64,000 nt of DNA from Bradyrhizobium sp. RD5-C2 (GTDB lineage: Bacteria; Pseudomonadota; Alphaproteobacteria; Rhizobiales; Xanthobacteraceae), in contig NZ_BOVL01000007.1 in NCBI RefSeq assembly GCF_019972155.1, forward strand, positions 1 through 64,000, given 5' to 3'. The translations under genes were made by a program, and so were the position numbers. Shown in pieces: positions 8,055-24,575 of this stretch. Below the pieces are notes generated by a model. The model ran no database searches. It saw nothing but the letters and a program-made list of their open reading frames with translations, and was not told the DNA's origin. The first letter of the stretch is position 1; each line of letters opens with the position of its first letter.

Positions 8055-8819
8055 ATGTCCGCCACGCCGCTGTTCCGGCGCATCGACGTCGCGCCCGCGT
8101 ACCAGAAGGTCGCGGACGCGATCGAACGCGAGATCGTCAACGGCCGGATCAAGCCGGGCGAGCCGATCGGCACCGAGCAGCAGCTGGTCGCGCAGTTCGG
8201 CGTCAACCGCTCGACGGTGCGCGAAGGCATTCGCGTGCTCGAGGAGGGCGGGCTAATCTGCCGTGATTCCAGCCGCCGCCTGCAGGCCTGCCTGCCGCGC
8301 TACAACAAGCTCGCCACAAGACTCTCGCGCGCGCTGATCCTGCACGAGGTGACGTTCCGCGAATTGTTCGAGACCTCGATGACGCTGGAGGTCGCGAGCG
8401 TCGAGGGCGCGGTGGAGCGTGCGACCGATGAGAACATCGCCGACCTTGCCGGCAATCTCGAGCGCAGTGCCGCGGTGGTCGGCAATCCCGCCGATCTCGC
8501 CGAGCTCGATGCGGAATTCCACGTGCTGATGGCCAAGGCCTCGCAGAACCGCGTGCTGCAGCTCGCCCGCGAGCCCGCCGCGCAGCTGTTCTTTCCGACT
8601 ACCGAGATGATCGTCGGCGGCGTGCCGGAGGGCGGCGCGCGGCTCGTCGAGGCGCACCGCCACATCCTCGATGCGATCACGCGGCGCGACAAGGAGGCCG
8701 GCGTGCTGTGGACGCGGCGGCATTTGCAGGACTGGCGGCGCGGCTTCGAGAAGATCGCCTCGCTCGATCGCTCAGTCGAGCACACCTACATGGAACACGC
8801 TTACGCCGCCCGGCAATAG
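8055..8819 (+). CDS. GntR-family regulator with FCD ligand domain
   Basis: A 254-residue FadR-subfamily repressor. The N-terminal winged helix (about residues 14-80) reads AYQKVADAIEREIVNGRIKPGEPI then QFGVNRSTVREGIRVLEEGGLI. The all-helical FCD domain (about 95-235) has the metal-binding Asp and His in LDAEFH, His in EAHRHI and His in RRHLQDW, so an organic acid bound through a metal ion is the likely inducer. The ATG at 8055 is preceded by GGGGAG and GAGG; a longer upstream frame would cross both operators. It lies 65 bases before the acyl-CoA ligase, so both probably form one transcript. Confidence 0.92.
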   Translation: MSATPLFRRIDVAPAYQKVADAIEREIVNGRIKPGEPIGTEQQLVAQFGVNRSTVREGIRVLEEGGLICRDSSRRLQACLPRYNKLATRLSRALILHEVTFRELFETSMTLEVASVEGAVERATDENIADLAGNLERSAAVVGNPADLAELDAEFHVLMAKASQNRVLQLAREPAAQLFFPTTEMIVGGVPEGGARLVEAHRHILDAITRRDKEAGVLWTRRHLQDWRRGFEKIASLDRSVEHTYMEHAYAARQ

Positions 8820-8884
8820 GGACGGCAAGGCGAAGAGCGACAAAGACAAGACAACGACAAAAAGCACATTCGGGAGGGACTCAA

Positions 8885-10498
8885 ATGAGTGGAGACATCG
8901 CAGCAACCATCCAGCGTGCGCGCGAGCACAGCATCGGCGACCTGTTGCGCCGGTCGGCCAAGCGTTACCCCAACAAGACCGCACTGATCTGCGGCGAGGT
9001 GAGCTGGACTTTTGCCGAGATGGACGCGATCTGCAATCGGCTCGGACGCGGGTTGCTCGGCCTTGGCGTTGCGAAGGGCGACCGCGTCGCAGTGCTGTCG
9101 CGCAACTCGCACGGCTTCGCCGCGCTGCGCTTCGCGGTGGCGCGGATCGGCGCGATCCTGGTGCCGATCAACTTCATGCTCAATCCCGACGAGATCAATT
9201 TCATCCTCGCCAATTCCGGCGCGAAGCTGCTCGCGGTCGGCGCCGATTTTGTGGAGACCGCGCACGCGGCGGCCACCAAGGGCTCGGCGGTCGAAACCCT
9301 GGTCTGGCTGCCCGGCGAGGATCCGGCCATCGCGCCTGACGGCATCACGACATTCGAGAGCCTGCTGCACAGCGACGCCTCGGCGCCCGATGCCGCCGTC
9401 GACAGCCGCGATCCCGCGCAGATCATCTACACCAGCGGCACGGAGTCGCTGCCGAAGGGCGCGATCCTGACCCATGAAGCCGTCATGTGGCAGTATGTCA
9501 GCTGCATTATCGACGGCGGCATGGCGACCGACGACACCGTGCTGCACGCGCTGCCGCTCTATCACTGCGCGCAGCTCGACGTCTTCCTGGGGCCCGCGAT
9601 CTATCTCGGCGCCACCAGTCTCATTACCGGCAAGCCGGTGCCCGACAATGTCCTGGCGCTGATCGCGGCCCACAAGATCAATGCGTTCTTCGCCCCGCCG
9701 ACGATCTGGATCGCGATGCTGCGCTCGGGCGCGTTCGATCGCACCGATCTGTCGACCTTGCGCAAGGGCTATTACGGCGCCTCGATCATGCCGGTCGAAG
9801 TGCTGCTCGAATTGCAGCGGCGTCTGCCCGACGTAAAATTCTGGAATTTCTACGGCCAGACCGAGATCGCGCCGCTCGCCACCGTGCTGGCGCCGGAGCA
9901 CCAGCTGCCGAAGGCGGGCTCGGCCGGCAAGCCCGCGATCAATGTCGAGACACGGGTGGTCAAGCCGGACATGACCGACGTCGGGGTCGGGGAGGTCGGC
10001 GAGATCGTGCATCGCTCGCCGCATCTGTTGTCCGGCTACTACAACGATCCGGTGAAGACCGCGGCGGCGTTTGCCGGCGGCTGGTTTCATTCCGGCGATC
10101 TCGCGACCGTCGATGCCGACGGCTACATCACCGTCGTCGACCGCGTGAAGGACATGATCAAGAGCGGCGGCGAGAATGTCGCGAGCCGCGAGGTCGAGGA
10201 GATGATCTACCGGCTGCCCGGGGTCTCGGAGGTCGCGGTGGTCGGGCTGCCTGATCCGCGCTGGATCGAGGCGGTAACCGCGATCGTCGTGGTCAAGGCC
10301 GGCGCGAGCCTCGATGCCGACGCCGTCATCAAGCACTGCGCGGCGTCGATGGCCCATTTCAAGGTGCCGAAGCGGGTCATCTTCGTGGATGCCCTGCCGA
10401 AGAACCCGAGCGGCAAGCTGCTGAAGCGCGAGCTGCGCCAGCGCTATGTCGGCGGCGCCACGCTGGATCAGGCGGTCCAGAAGAGCTTTGCCGGGTGA
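8885..10498 (+). CDS. Acyl-CoA synthetase (AMP-forming, class I adenylate-forming enzyme)
   Basis: A 537-residue ATP-dependent acid:CoA ligase. In order: the phosphate-binding loop YTSGTESLPKG (about 181-191), the adenine-site motif FYGQTEI, the hinge and ribose motif FHSGDLATVDADGYITVVDR, the CoA-side GGENVASREVEEMI, and the catalytic Lys in NPSGKLLKREL near the end. The P-loop is odd: most relatives have TTG(x)PKG, here ESLPKG. Length and motifs suit medium/long-chain fatty acids or aryl acids. It follows the GntR gene, after GGGAGGGA, and shares its promoter. The likely role is activating the compound sensed by the regulator. Confidence 0.88.
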   Translation: MSGDIAATIQRAREHSIGDLLRRSAKRYPNKTALICGEVSWTFAEMDAICNRLGRGLLGLGVAKGDRVAVLSRNSHGFAALRFAVARIGAILVPINFMLNPDEINFILANSGAKLLAVGADFVETAHAAATKGSAVETLVWLPGEDPAIAPDGITTFESLLHSDASAPDAAVDSRDPAQIIYTSGTESLPKGAILTHEAVMWQYVSCIIDGGMATDDTVLHALPLYHCAQLDVFLGPAIYLGATSLITGKPVPDNVLALIAAHKINAFFAPPTIWIAMLRSGAFDRTDLSTLRKGYYGASIMPVEVLLELQRRLPDVKFWNFYGQTEIAPLATVLAPEHQLPKAGSAGKPAINVETRVVKPDMTDVGVGEVGEIVHRSPHLLSGYYNDPVKTAAAFAGGWFHSGDLATVDADGYITVVDRVKDMIKSGGENVASREVEEMIYRLPGVSEVAVVGLPDPRWIEAVTAIVVVKAGASLDADAVIKHCAASMAHFKVPKRVIFVDALPKNPSGKLLKRELRQRYVGGATLDQAVQKSFAG

Positions 10499-10830
10499 TC
10501 CACCCGGCCACCGCGGTGGGCGGCCGGGGCAACGGACCTCGTGCCATCAGCCTAAGTGCTTGATTCGAGAGGCCCCGTTCCGGCCTGCCGCGGTCCCGAC
10601 CGGGGTGGGGCGCGACCCCGCCGACCTTGACCTTTGGCCGGTCTCGCAGTAGATACCGCCCACTCGCAGCCGGCCCGCTTTGATCGCGGATATCCGGCGC
10701 GGCCTAATTCCCCGAACATTCGAGCTCGTTTATCGGCTCAACCTTCCAAACGAGGGCTGGGTCCGCAAGGTCGGCTGTTCGGATTCCTTGAAACGTTGCA
10801 AATCGTCCGGAAACGGATGCGGATCTCACG
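10499..10830. other. Intergenic region acyl-CoA ligase / secE
   Basis: About 330 bases with no credible gene. A GC-rich hairpin (CCCGGCC at 10503-10509 with GGCCGGG at 10522-10528) follows the ligase stop without a T-run. The secE promoter candidate is at 10627-10655, and the rest is secE leader. Confidence 0.65.
10627..10655 (+). promoter_or_regulatory. secE-nusG-rplKA promoter
   Basis: TTGACC (10627-10632), 17-base spacer, TAGATA (10650-10655), giving a leader of about 170 bases before secE. This gives the ribosomal genes their own promoter, independent of the catabolic module upstream. Confidence 0.65.
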
Positions 10831-11022
10831 ATGGCTTTCAGCCCGTTCAAATTCCTGCAGGAAGTGCGCTCGGAGACCAACAAGGTCACCTGGCCGACGC
10901 GCCGCGAGACGACCATCACCACCATCATGGTGTTCGTGATGGTGGCGCTGGCCTCCATCTTCTTCTTCGCCGCAGATCAGATCATCCGCTATCTGATTAC
11001 CCTGATACTGGGCATCCACTGA
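10831..11022 (+). CDS. secE: Preprotein translocase subunit SecE
   Basis: A 63-residue single-span SecE of the short alphaproteobacterial type. The amphipathic segment FLQEVRSETNKVTWPTRRET carries the conserved KVTWP motif that clamps SecY, followed by one transmembrane helix (about residues 30-60). It stabilises the SecYEG channel in the inner membrane. Its TGA overlaps an in-frame ATG of nusG, so the two genes are likely coupled in translation. Confidence 0.96.
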   Translation: MAFSPFKFLQEVRSETNKVTWPTRRETTITTIMVFVMVALASIFFFAADQIIRYLITLILGIH

Positions 11023-11042
11023 TGAGCATGGGAACTCAATTG

Positions 11043-11576
11043 ATGGACAAGCGCTGGTACATCGTTCACGCCTATTCGAACTTCGAGAAGAAGGTTCAGG
11101 AATCGATCCGCGAGCAGGCCAAGCAGCGCGGGCTGGAAGAGCTGTTCGAGCAGATTCTGGTGCCGACCGAGAAGGTCACCGAGGTGCGCCGCGGCCGCAA
11201 GATCGACGCCGAGCGCAAGTTCTTCCCGGGCTATGTGCTGGTGAAGATGAAGCTGACCGACGAGGCGTTCCATCTGATCAAGAACACCCCGAAGGTGACC
11301 GGCTTCCTCGGCGCGGAAAACAAGCCGATGCCGATTTCGGAAGCCGAGGCGATGCGGATCCTGCACCAGGTGCAGGAAGGCGTGGAGCGTCCGAAGGCGT
11401 CGGTGTCGTTCGAAATCGGCGAGAACGTGCGCGTGGCCGACGGCCCGTTCGCCTCGTTCTCCGGCGTGGTGGAAGAAATCGACGAGGCGCGCTCGCGCGT
11501 GAAGGTCGCGGTGTCGATCTTCGGCCGTGCGACCCCCGTGGAACTGGAATTCGGTCAGGTCGAAAAGGTGGTCTGA
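11043..11576 (+). CDS. nusG: Transcription termination/antitermination factor NusG
   Basis: A 177-residue protein. The NGN domain begins RWYIVHAYSNFEKKV and binds the RNA polymerase clamp. The C-terminal KOW domain (NVRVADGPFASFSGVVEEID, FGRATPVELEF) contacts Rho or ribosomal S10. The ATG at 11043 has GGGA nine bases upstream. An alternative in-frame ATG at 11022 overlaps the secE stop and would add seven residues. Adjacent to secE in the standard bacterial order. Confidence 0.96.
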   Translation: MDKRWYIVHAYSNFEKKVQESIREQAKQRGLEELFEQILVPTEKVTEVRRGRKIDAERKFFPGYVLVKMKLTDEAFHLIKNTPKVTGFLGAENKPMPISEAEAMRILHQVQEGVERPKASVSFEIGENVRVADGPFASFSGVVEEIDEARSRVKVAVSIFGRATPVELEFGQVEKVV

Positions 11577-11706
11577 CCGGACGGCGCGGGGTATATGCCT
11601 CGCGTCAAGTGAGAGGCCGTGGGAGGGAGGAGGCGGTAGCCAGCCCCTTCAACCGAACCACGGAACCTGAAACCGCCGGCACCGTCCGGCACAACAGGAG
11701 TGATAA

Positions 11707-12135
11707 ATGGCAAAGAAAGTGACCGGATACCTGAAGCTTCAGGTCCCGGCCGGTGCGGCGAATCCTTCGCCCCCGATCGGTCCCGCGCTTGGTCAGCGCG
11801 GTCTCAACATCATGGAGTTCTGCAAAGCGTTCAACGCGCAGACCCAGAAGGAAGAGAAGAATACCCCAATCCCGGTGGTGATCACGATCTACGCCGATCG
11901 TTCGTTCACCTTCGAGATGAAGACGCCCCCGATGTCGTTCTTCCTCAAGCAGGCTGCCAAGATCCAGTCCGGCTCGAAGGCGCCGGGCCGCGACAAGGCC
12001 GGCCAGGTGACCAAGGCGCAGGTGCGCGAGATCGCCGAGAAGAAGATGAAGGACTTGAATTGCGACACCATCGAATCGGCCATGAAGATGGTCGAGGGCT
12101 CTGCCCGTTCGATGGGTCTGGAAGTTGCGGGGTAA
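11707..12135 (+). CDS. rplK: 50S ribosomal protein L11
   Basis: A 142-residue protein of the GTPase-associated centre; it binds 23S rRNA and is needed for RelA/Rel activation in the stringent response. The N-terminal domain has the proline-rich [13 protein letters not shown] switch, and the C-terminal RNA-binding domain ends in MGLEVAG. A strong AGGAG precedes the ATG. It is separated from nusG by 130 bases and followed six bases later by rplA. Confidence 0.98.
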   Translation: MAKKVTGYLKLQVPAGAANPSPPIGPALGQRGLNIMEFCKAFNAQTQKEEKNTPIPVVITIYADRSFTFEMKTPPMSFFLKQAAKIQSGSKAPGRDKAGQVTKAQVREIAEKKMKDLNCDTIESAMKMVEGSARSMGLEVAG

Positions 12136-12141
12136 CGGGCC

Positions 12142-12834
<693 letters not shown>

Positions 12835-12860
12835 GGTCTTTCGTCGTGACGAGATAAACA

Positions 12861-12896
12861 GGGGCGGGATCGGGCAACCGGTTCCGCCCTTTGTTT
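12861..12896 (+). terminator. Terminator-like hairpin after rplA
   Basis: GGGCGGGA pairs with TTCCGCCC (one G-T pair) around a 10-base loop, followed by TTTGTTTT. It sits 27 bases after the rplA stop and probably ends the secE-nusG-rplKA transcript. Confidence 0.65.
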
Positions 12897-12901
12897 TGCC
12901 G

Positions 12902-12992
12902 GAGCGTTTTCGCGTGAAGCGGCTACCGGCTTCGCGTGAAGAAACACGAATCCAAAGCCTGGTTCCGATTCAAGCGGAATGGAAAAGGCTCC
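12902..12992. repeat. Diverged rhizobial-type intergenic repeat, family E
   Basis: The 11-base unit TTCGCGTGAAG occurs twice (12909-12919 and 12931-12941) around CGGCTACCGGC, followed by GGTTCCGATTCAAGCGGAA and GGAAAAGGCT. I recall this GAGCGTTTTC...ACCGG...GAAGAAA...GGTTCCGATTCA arrangement as a dispersed element in Bradyrhizobium genomes; the copy count was not checked. It lies directly upstream of the dehydrogenase that interrupts the ribosomal order. Confidence 0.6.
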
Positions 12993-13022
12993 AGGTGAAG
13001 CCGCTCGCAGGAAACAACAACA

Positions 13023-13976
13023 ATGCCTGACAAGGTCCTGGTCTATTCGCGCTTTCCGAGAAACGAGCTGGTGCGCTTCGGCGAGCGCTACGAGCTGTTG
13101 AACGCCGCGGGCAAGCCGCCGACCGAGCTGTTTCCGGCGGCGGAGCTTGGCGAGATCCGGGCAATGATCACGTCGGGCGGCACGACACTTGGCGGCGAGG
13201 CGATGGACGTGCTGCCGAAGCTCGGCGCGATCATCTGCTACGGCACTGGATACGAGGGGATCGATCTTGCCGCCGCTGCGAAGCGCGGCATTGCGGTTGG
13301 CCACAGCCCCGGCGCCAACGCCGCATCGGTTGCCGACATCGCGGTGACGCTGATGCTGGCGGCGGTCCGCCGACTGCCGGTCGTCGATAATTACGTCCGC
13401 AGCGGCGACTGGATCGGCGCCAAGCCGTCGCCGATGATGCGGCCGCAGGCCGGCATGCGCGGCCGCAAGGTCGGCGTGTATGGTCTCGGCGAGATCGGCC
13501 GCAAGATCGCGGCGCGGGTCGCGGCGTTCGAGACCGAGGTCGGCTATTTCAGCCGGTCACGGCAGGACGTGCCGTATCAGCACTTTCCGAGCCTCGAGGC
13601 GCTCGCCGACTGGTGCAGCGTGCTGATGATCGCGGTGCGCGCCGGCGCGGACACCGTCCATGCCGTCAATGCCGACATCCTGCGCCGGCTCGGCAGCAAC
13701 GGGATCGTGGTCAATATCTCGCGCGGCTCCGTCGTCGACCAGAAGGCGCTGGTGGCGGCCCTTGCCGATCAGTCGATCGCGGGCGCCGGCCTCGATGTGT
13801 TCGCCAGGGAGCCGCACGCGCCGGACGAACTGACGGCGCTGCCGAACGTCGTGCTGTCGCCGCATATCGGCGGCCACACCCTGGAATCGCACGTGGCGAT
13901 GCAGGACTGCGTGCTCGCCAATCTCGACGCGTTCTTCGCCGGCAAGCCGCTGCCGTTTGAGGTAAGGGGTGCCTGA
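13023..13976 (+). CDS. D-isomer-specific 2-hydroxyacid dehydrogenase
   Basis: A 317-residue NAD(P)-dependent enzyme that interconverts 2-keto and D-2-hydroxy acids, of the glyoxylate/hydroxypyruvate reductase type. The Rossmann motif GVYGLGEIG is at about residues 149-157. The substrate Arg lies in MIAVRAG, then NISRGSVVD, GLDVFAREP with the catalytic Glu, and SPHIGG with the catalytic His. Phe-Ser-Arg-Ser (YFSRS) after the second strand suggests NADPH. An AGGAA site precedes the ATG. It sits between rplA and rplJ, where few bacteria carry a gene, with a terminator before it and the rplJ promoter after it, so it seems to be an independent insertion. Confidence 0.92.
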   Translation: MPDKVLVYSRFPRNELVRFGERYELLNAAGKPPTELFPAAELGEIRAMITSGGTTLGGEAMDVLPKLGAIICYGTGYEGIDLAAAAKRGIAVGHSPGANAASVADIAVTLMLAAVRRLPVVDNYVRSGDWIGAKPSPMMRPQAGMRGRKVGVYGLGEIGRKIAARVAAFETEVGYFSRSRQDVPYQHFPSLEALADWCSVLMIAVRAGADTVHAVNADILRRLGSNGIVVNISRGSVVDQKALVAALADQSIAGAGLDVFAREPHAPDELTALPNVVLSPHIGGHTLESHVAMQDCVLANLDAFFAGKPLPFEVRGA

Positions 13977-14556
13977 GCGGCTGCCGGTTCCGGCCCCGGA
14001 ACCGATTCACCGGCCGCAATATGAAACTGGTCTGAAATTTGCTCTTGGCAAGCAGGGCGGGACCGGTTACATAGCGGCTTCCGGGCGTGCTGGCACTTGC
14101 TGGCAGGTCCGTGCTCGCATTCCGAAAACCTGAGGTGATAGGAGATCATTCCTTTCCGCATGCCCGCAAGGATGCTCGAAAGGAAGGAAACCCGTCGCCT
14201 CAAACGGAATGAGAGCAGGGTGTTCGGCCTCGGCCGATAGCCCGATCCTGTCCGAGACTGCAGGCGCCCGCGAGAACTTCGTGTTTTCAACGGCTTAATC
14301 GCATGGCCTGCATAGACGGGTGAAGACCGGATTTTGTACTCCACGTCGCGGCCTGTTCGCGGCTGGGAGGCTGGTTTGGTTCGAACCTCGACAGCCCATG
14401 GCCGCAAGGCTCTGGGAGGGCAGGCTTCTAGATGTCGTCTTGCCCGGCATGTCCGAAGGGTCTTTGCGCCCAACGGATCAGGTTTAGGGCGGGACGATGG
14501 GTGCAACCCGGCGGTCCTGCCTTCGCGGAAAGGCCGCCAACCGGAAAGAGCTTGCT
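13977..14556 (+). promoter_or_regulatory. rplJ promoter region and long L10 leader
   Basis: This 580-base stretch has no gene. A promoter candidate is at 14045-14073. The last part (about 14440-14556) contains GGGTGCAACCCGG, GGTCCTGCC and AACCGGAAAGAG, which resemble the structured L10 leader bound by L10-L7/L12 to repress rplJ-rplL translation. The middle holds further short dyads such as CCTTTC/GAAAGG around 14150-14185. The leader would be about 475 bases. Confidence 0.6.
14045..14073 (+). promoter_or_regulatory. rplJ-rplL-rpoBC promoter candidate
   Basis: TTGGCA (14045-14050), 17-base spacer, TACATA (14068-14073). It is placed just downstream of the inserted dehydrogenase gene. Confidence 0.55.
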
Positions 14557-15075
14557 GTGGAACGAGCGGCAAAAAAAGAGGCGGTCGGACAGCTCAACGA
14601 GGCCTTCAAGGCCACGAGCGTTGCGATCGTCGCTCACTATTCCGGCCTCACCGTGGCCCAGATGCAGAAGCTGCGCATGCAGATGAAGCAGGCGGGTGCG
14701 TCGGTGAAGGTCTCGAAGAACCGTCTCGCCAAAATTGCTCTTGAAGGCACTGACGTCGCTGCCATCGGTTCCCTGCTGAAGGGGCCGACTGTGATCGCTA
14801 CTTCGAGCGATCCGGTTGCGGCGCCAAAGGTTGCCGTCGAATTCGCCAAGGCGAACGAAAAGTTCGTCATCCTTGGCGGCTCGATGGGTAAAACCGTCCT
14901 GAATGTCGACAGCGTGAAGGCGCTCGCCTCACTGCCGTCGCTTGACGAACTGCGCGGCAAGATCGTTGGCCTCCTCGTGGCGCCGGCGACCAAGCTTGCT
15001 CAGCTCTCGAACGCGCCTGCGGCCAAGCTCGCACGCGTCATTCAGGCTCATGCCTCAAAGAGCGAAGCGGCCTGA
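14557..15075 (+). CDS. rplJ: 50S ribosomal protein L10
   Basis: A 172-residue base of the L7/L12 stalk. The frame is open further upstream, but homologous N termini begin [14 protein letters not shown], which points to the GTG at 14557 with GGAAAGAG about ten bases before it. The upstream frame would run through the structured leader. The C-terminal helix ([20 protein letters not shown]) carries L12 dimers. It is 54 bases before rplL. Confidence 0.95.
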   Translation: MERAAKKEAVGQLNEAFKATSVAIVAHYSGLTVAQMQKLRMQMKQAGASVKVSKNRLAKIALEGTDVAAIGSLLKGPTVIATSSDPVAAPKVAVEFAKANEKFVILGGSMGKTVLNVDSVKALASLPSLDELRGKIVGLLVAPATKLAQLSNAPAAKLARVIQAHASKSEAA

Positions 15076-15129
15076 CCCTTCGCTAATCTCAAAACCTGGT
15101 TCGAACCAAACGTTTAAGGAAACAGATCA

Positions 15130-15507
15130 ATGGCTGACTTGCAGAAAATCGTCGACGACCTCTCGAGCCTCACCGTGCTCGAAGCGGCTGAACTCGCCAA
15201 GCTCCTCGAAGAAAAGTGGGGCGTCTCCGCCGCTGCCGCCGTTGCGGTGGCCGGCCCGGCTGCCGGCGGCGCTGCCGCTGCTGCGGTTGAAGAGAAGACC
15301 GAATTCAGCGTCGTGCTGGCTGCTGCCGGCGACAAGAAGATCGAAGTCATCAAGGAAGTCCGCGCCATCACCGGCCTGGGCCTGAAGGAAGCCAAGGACC
15401 TCGTCGAAGGCGCTCCGAAGCCCGTCAAGGAAGGCGTCAACAAGGAAGAAGCCGACAAGATCAAGGCCCAGCTCGAGAAGGCTGGCGCCAAGGTCGAACT
15501 CAAGTAA
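15130..15507 (+). CDS. rplL: 50S ribosomal protein L7/L12
   Basis: A 125-residue acidic stalk protein that recruits translational GTPases. It has an N-terminal dimer domain ([19 protein letters not shown]), an Ala/Gly/Val hinge at about 36-54, and a C-terminal factor-binding domain with [27 protein letters not shown] lies just upstream of the ATG. Confidence 0.98.
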   Translation: MADLQKIVDDLSSLTVLEAAELAKLLEEKWGVSAAAAVAVAGPAAGGAAAAAVEEKTEFSVVLAAAGDKKIEVIKEVRAITGLGLKEAKDLVEGAPKPVKEGVNKEEADKIKAQLEKAGAKVELK

Positions 15508-15945
15508 TGCGCGATCCGGGAGCGCCGCAGGGCGCTCCCGGGCCATGCAACGGCGTGCGACAGGTTGTCGCGTGGCGTACCGGACACAAAAAAGTGTGGG
15601 GATCCGTGGACTTAACCCTCGAATCTCCTTTATTGCCATCCCATATCGGGTTGGCAGCGGAAAAACACGGTAGGCGGCGGGGGCGGCAGGGCACCCGGCG
15701 GAAGCCGTTGGGAGACAGTCAGATTTCGGGCTTTTTCAGTCCGTAAAGCGGAGCGTTTGGACGAGCGGGTGCAGTGATGCGCCTCGCGCGTCGTTTTGCG
15801 TTTTGGAGGCGATGGGGCCGGCCGGGGATTTAATTCCTGACTTTGCGCTTCGTTCCTTCGGGACGATTCGAAATTCAACCCGGGGTCGATGGCAGTCGCT
15901 CCCGGAAGGTTCGCCCCACAAAGGCGACGAAAATGAGAGGCCACG
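15508..15945 (+). other. rplL-rpoB intergenic region
   Basis: About 440 bases with no credible gene. A perfect 11-base hairpin (15516-15541) follows rplL. The rest has short G-rich and A-rich runs and the rpoB ribosome site (GAGAGG). In other bacteria this interval attenuates or processes the rplJL-rpoBC mRNA, which is the likely role here. Confidence 0.6.
15516..15541 (+). terminator. rplL-rpoB attenuator-like hairpin
   Basis: CCGGGAGCGCC and GGCGCTCCCGG form a perfect 11-base stem with loop GCAG, nine bases after the rplL stop. There is no T-run, so it is more likely a processing or stability site, or a partial attenuator, than a full intrinsic terminator. Confidence 0.6.
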
Positions 15946-20064
<4,119 letters not shown>

Positions 20065-20077
20065 CGCGTTGATTTAC

Positions 20078-20099
20078 GCCCGGCGCGAAAGCGCCGGGC
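20078..20099 (+). repeat. Hairpin between rpoB and rpoC
   Basis: GCCCGGCGC and GCGCCGGGC pair perfectly around the GAAA tetraloop, 14 bases after the rpoB stop. No T-run follows, so termination is unlikely; it may protect or mark processing of the rpoB-rpoC mRNA. Confidence 0.6.
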
Positions 20100-20191
20100 C
20101 TTCGCGCTCCGCTCGGACGTTGAGTGGGGCGCGCGTTGAATAAAAGTTTCGAATTTGCTGCCGGTGACGATCGGCACGCGAGGAGAAGACC

Positions 20192-24394
<4,203 letters not shown>

Positions 24395-24423
24395 GCACCC
24401 GCAAGACTACGGTAGTCAGCGAG

Positions 24424-24449
24424 AAGGCCGGCGTTCTGCCGGCCTTTTT
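24424..24449 (+). terminator. Rho-independent terminator of rpoBC
   Basis: AAGGCCGGC-GTTCT-GCCGGCCTT with TTTTT at the 3' side, 30 bases after the rpoC stop. Nine perfect pairs; a textbook intrinsic terminator that separates rpoC from the following genes. Confidence 0.9.
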
Positions 24450-24575
24450 GTTGCTTTCTTCCCTTGCTGCGGTGCAGGGACGCAGTTTGTTCATCTTCCC
24501 TTCAGGCAAAAAAGTGCCTTTGCTAGGGTGACTTAGACCGGCTGTTTGGCTCGTGCCGGAGACGACGGAATCGAT

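Noticed and set aside
10499..10830. Duplicated tRNA-Trp 3' end as an attachment site for the upstream module.
   Set aside because: No match to the tRNA acceptor/T-arm sequence was found between the ligase and secE.
20078..20099. Hairpin after rpoB as a terminator.
   Set aside because: No T-run; rpoC follows closely and is normally cotranscribed.
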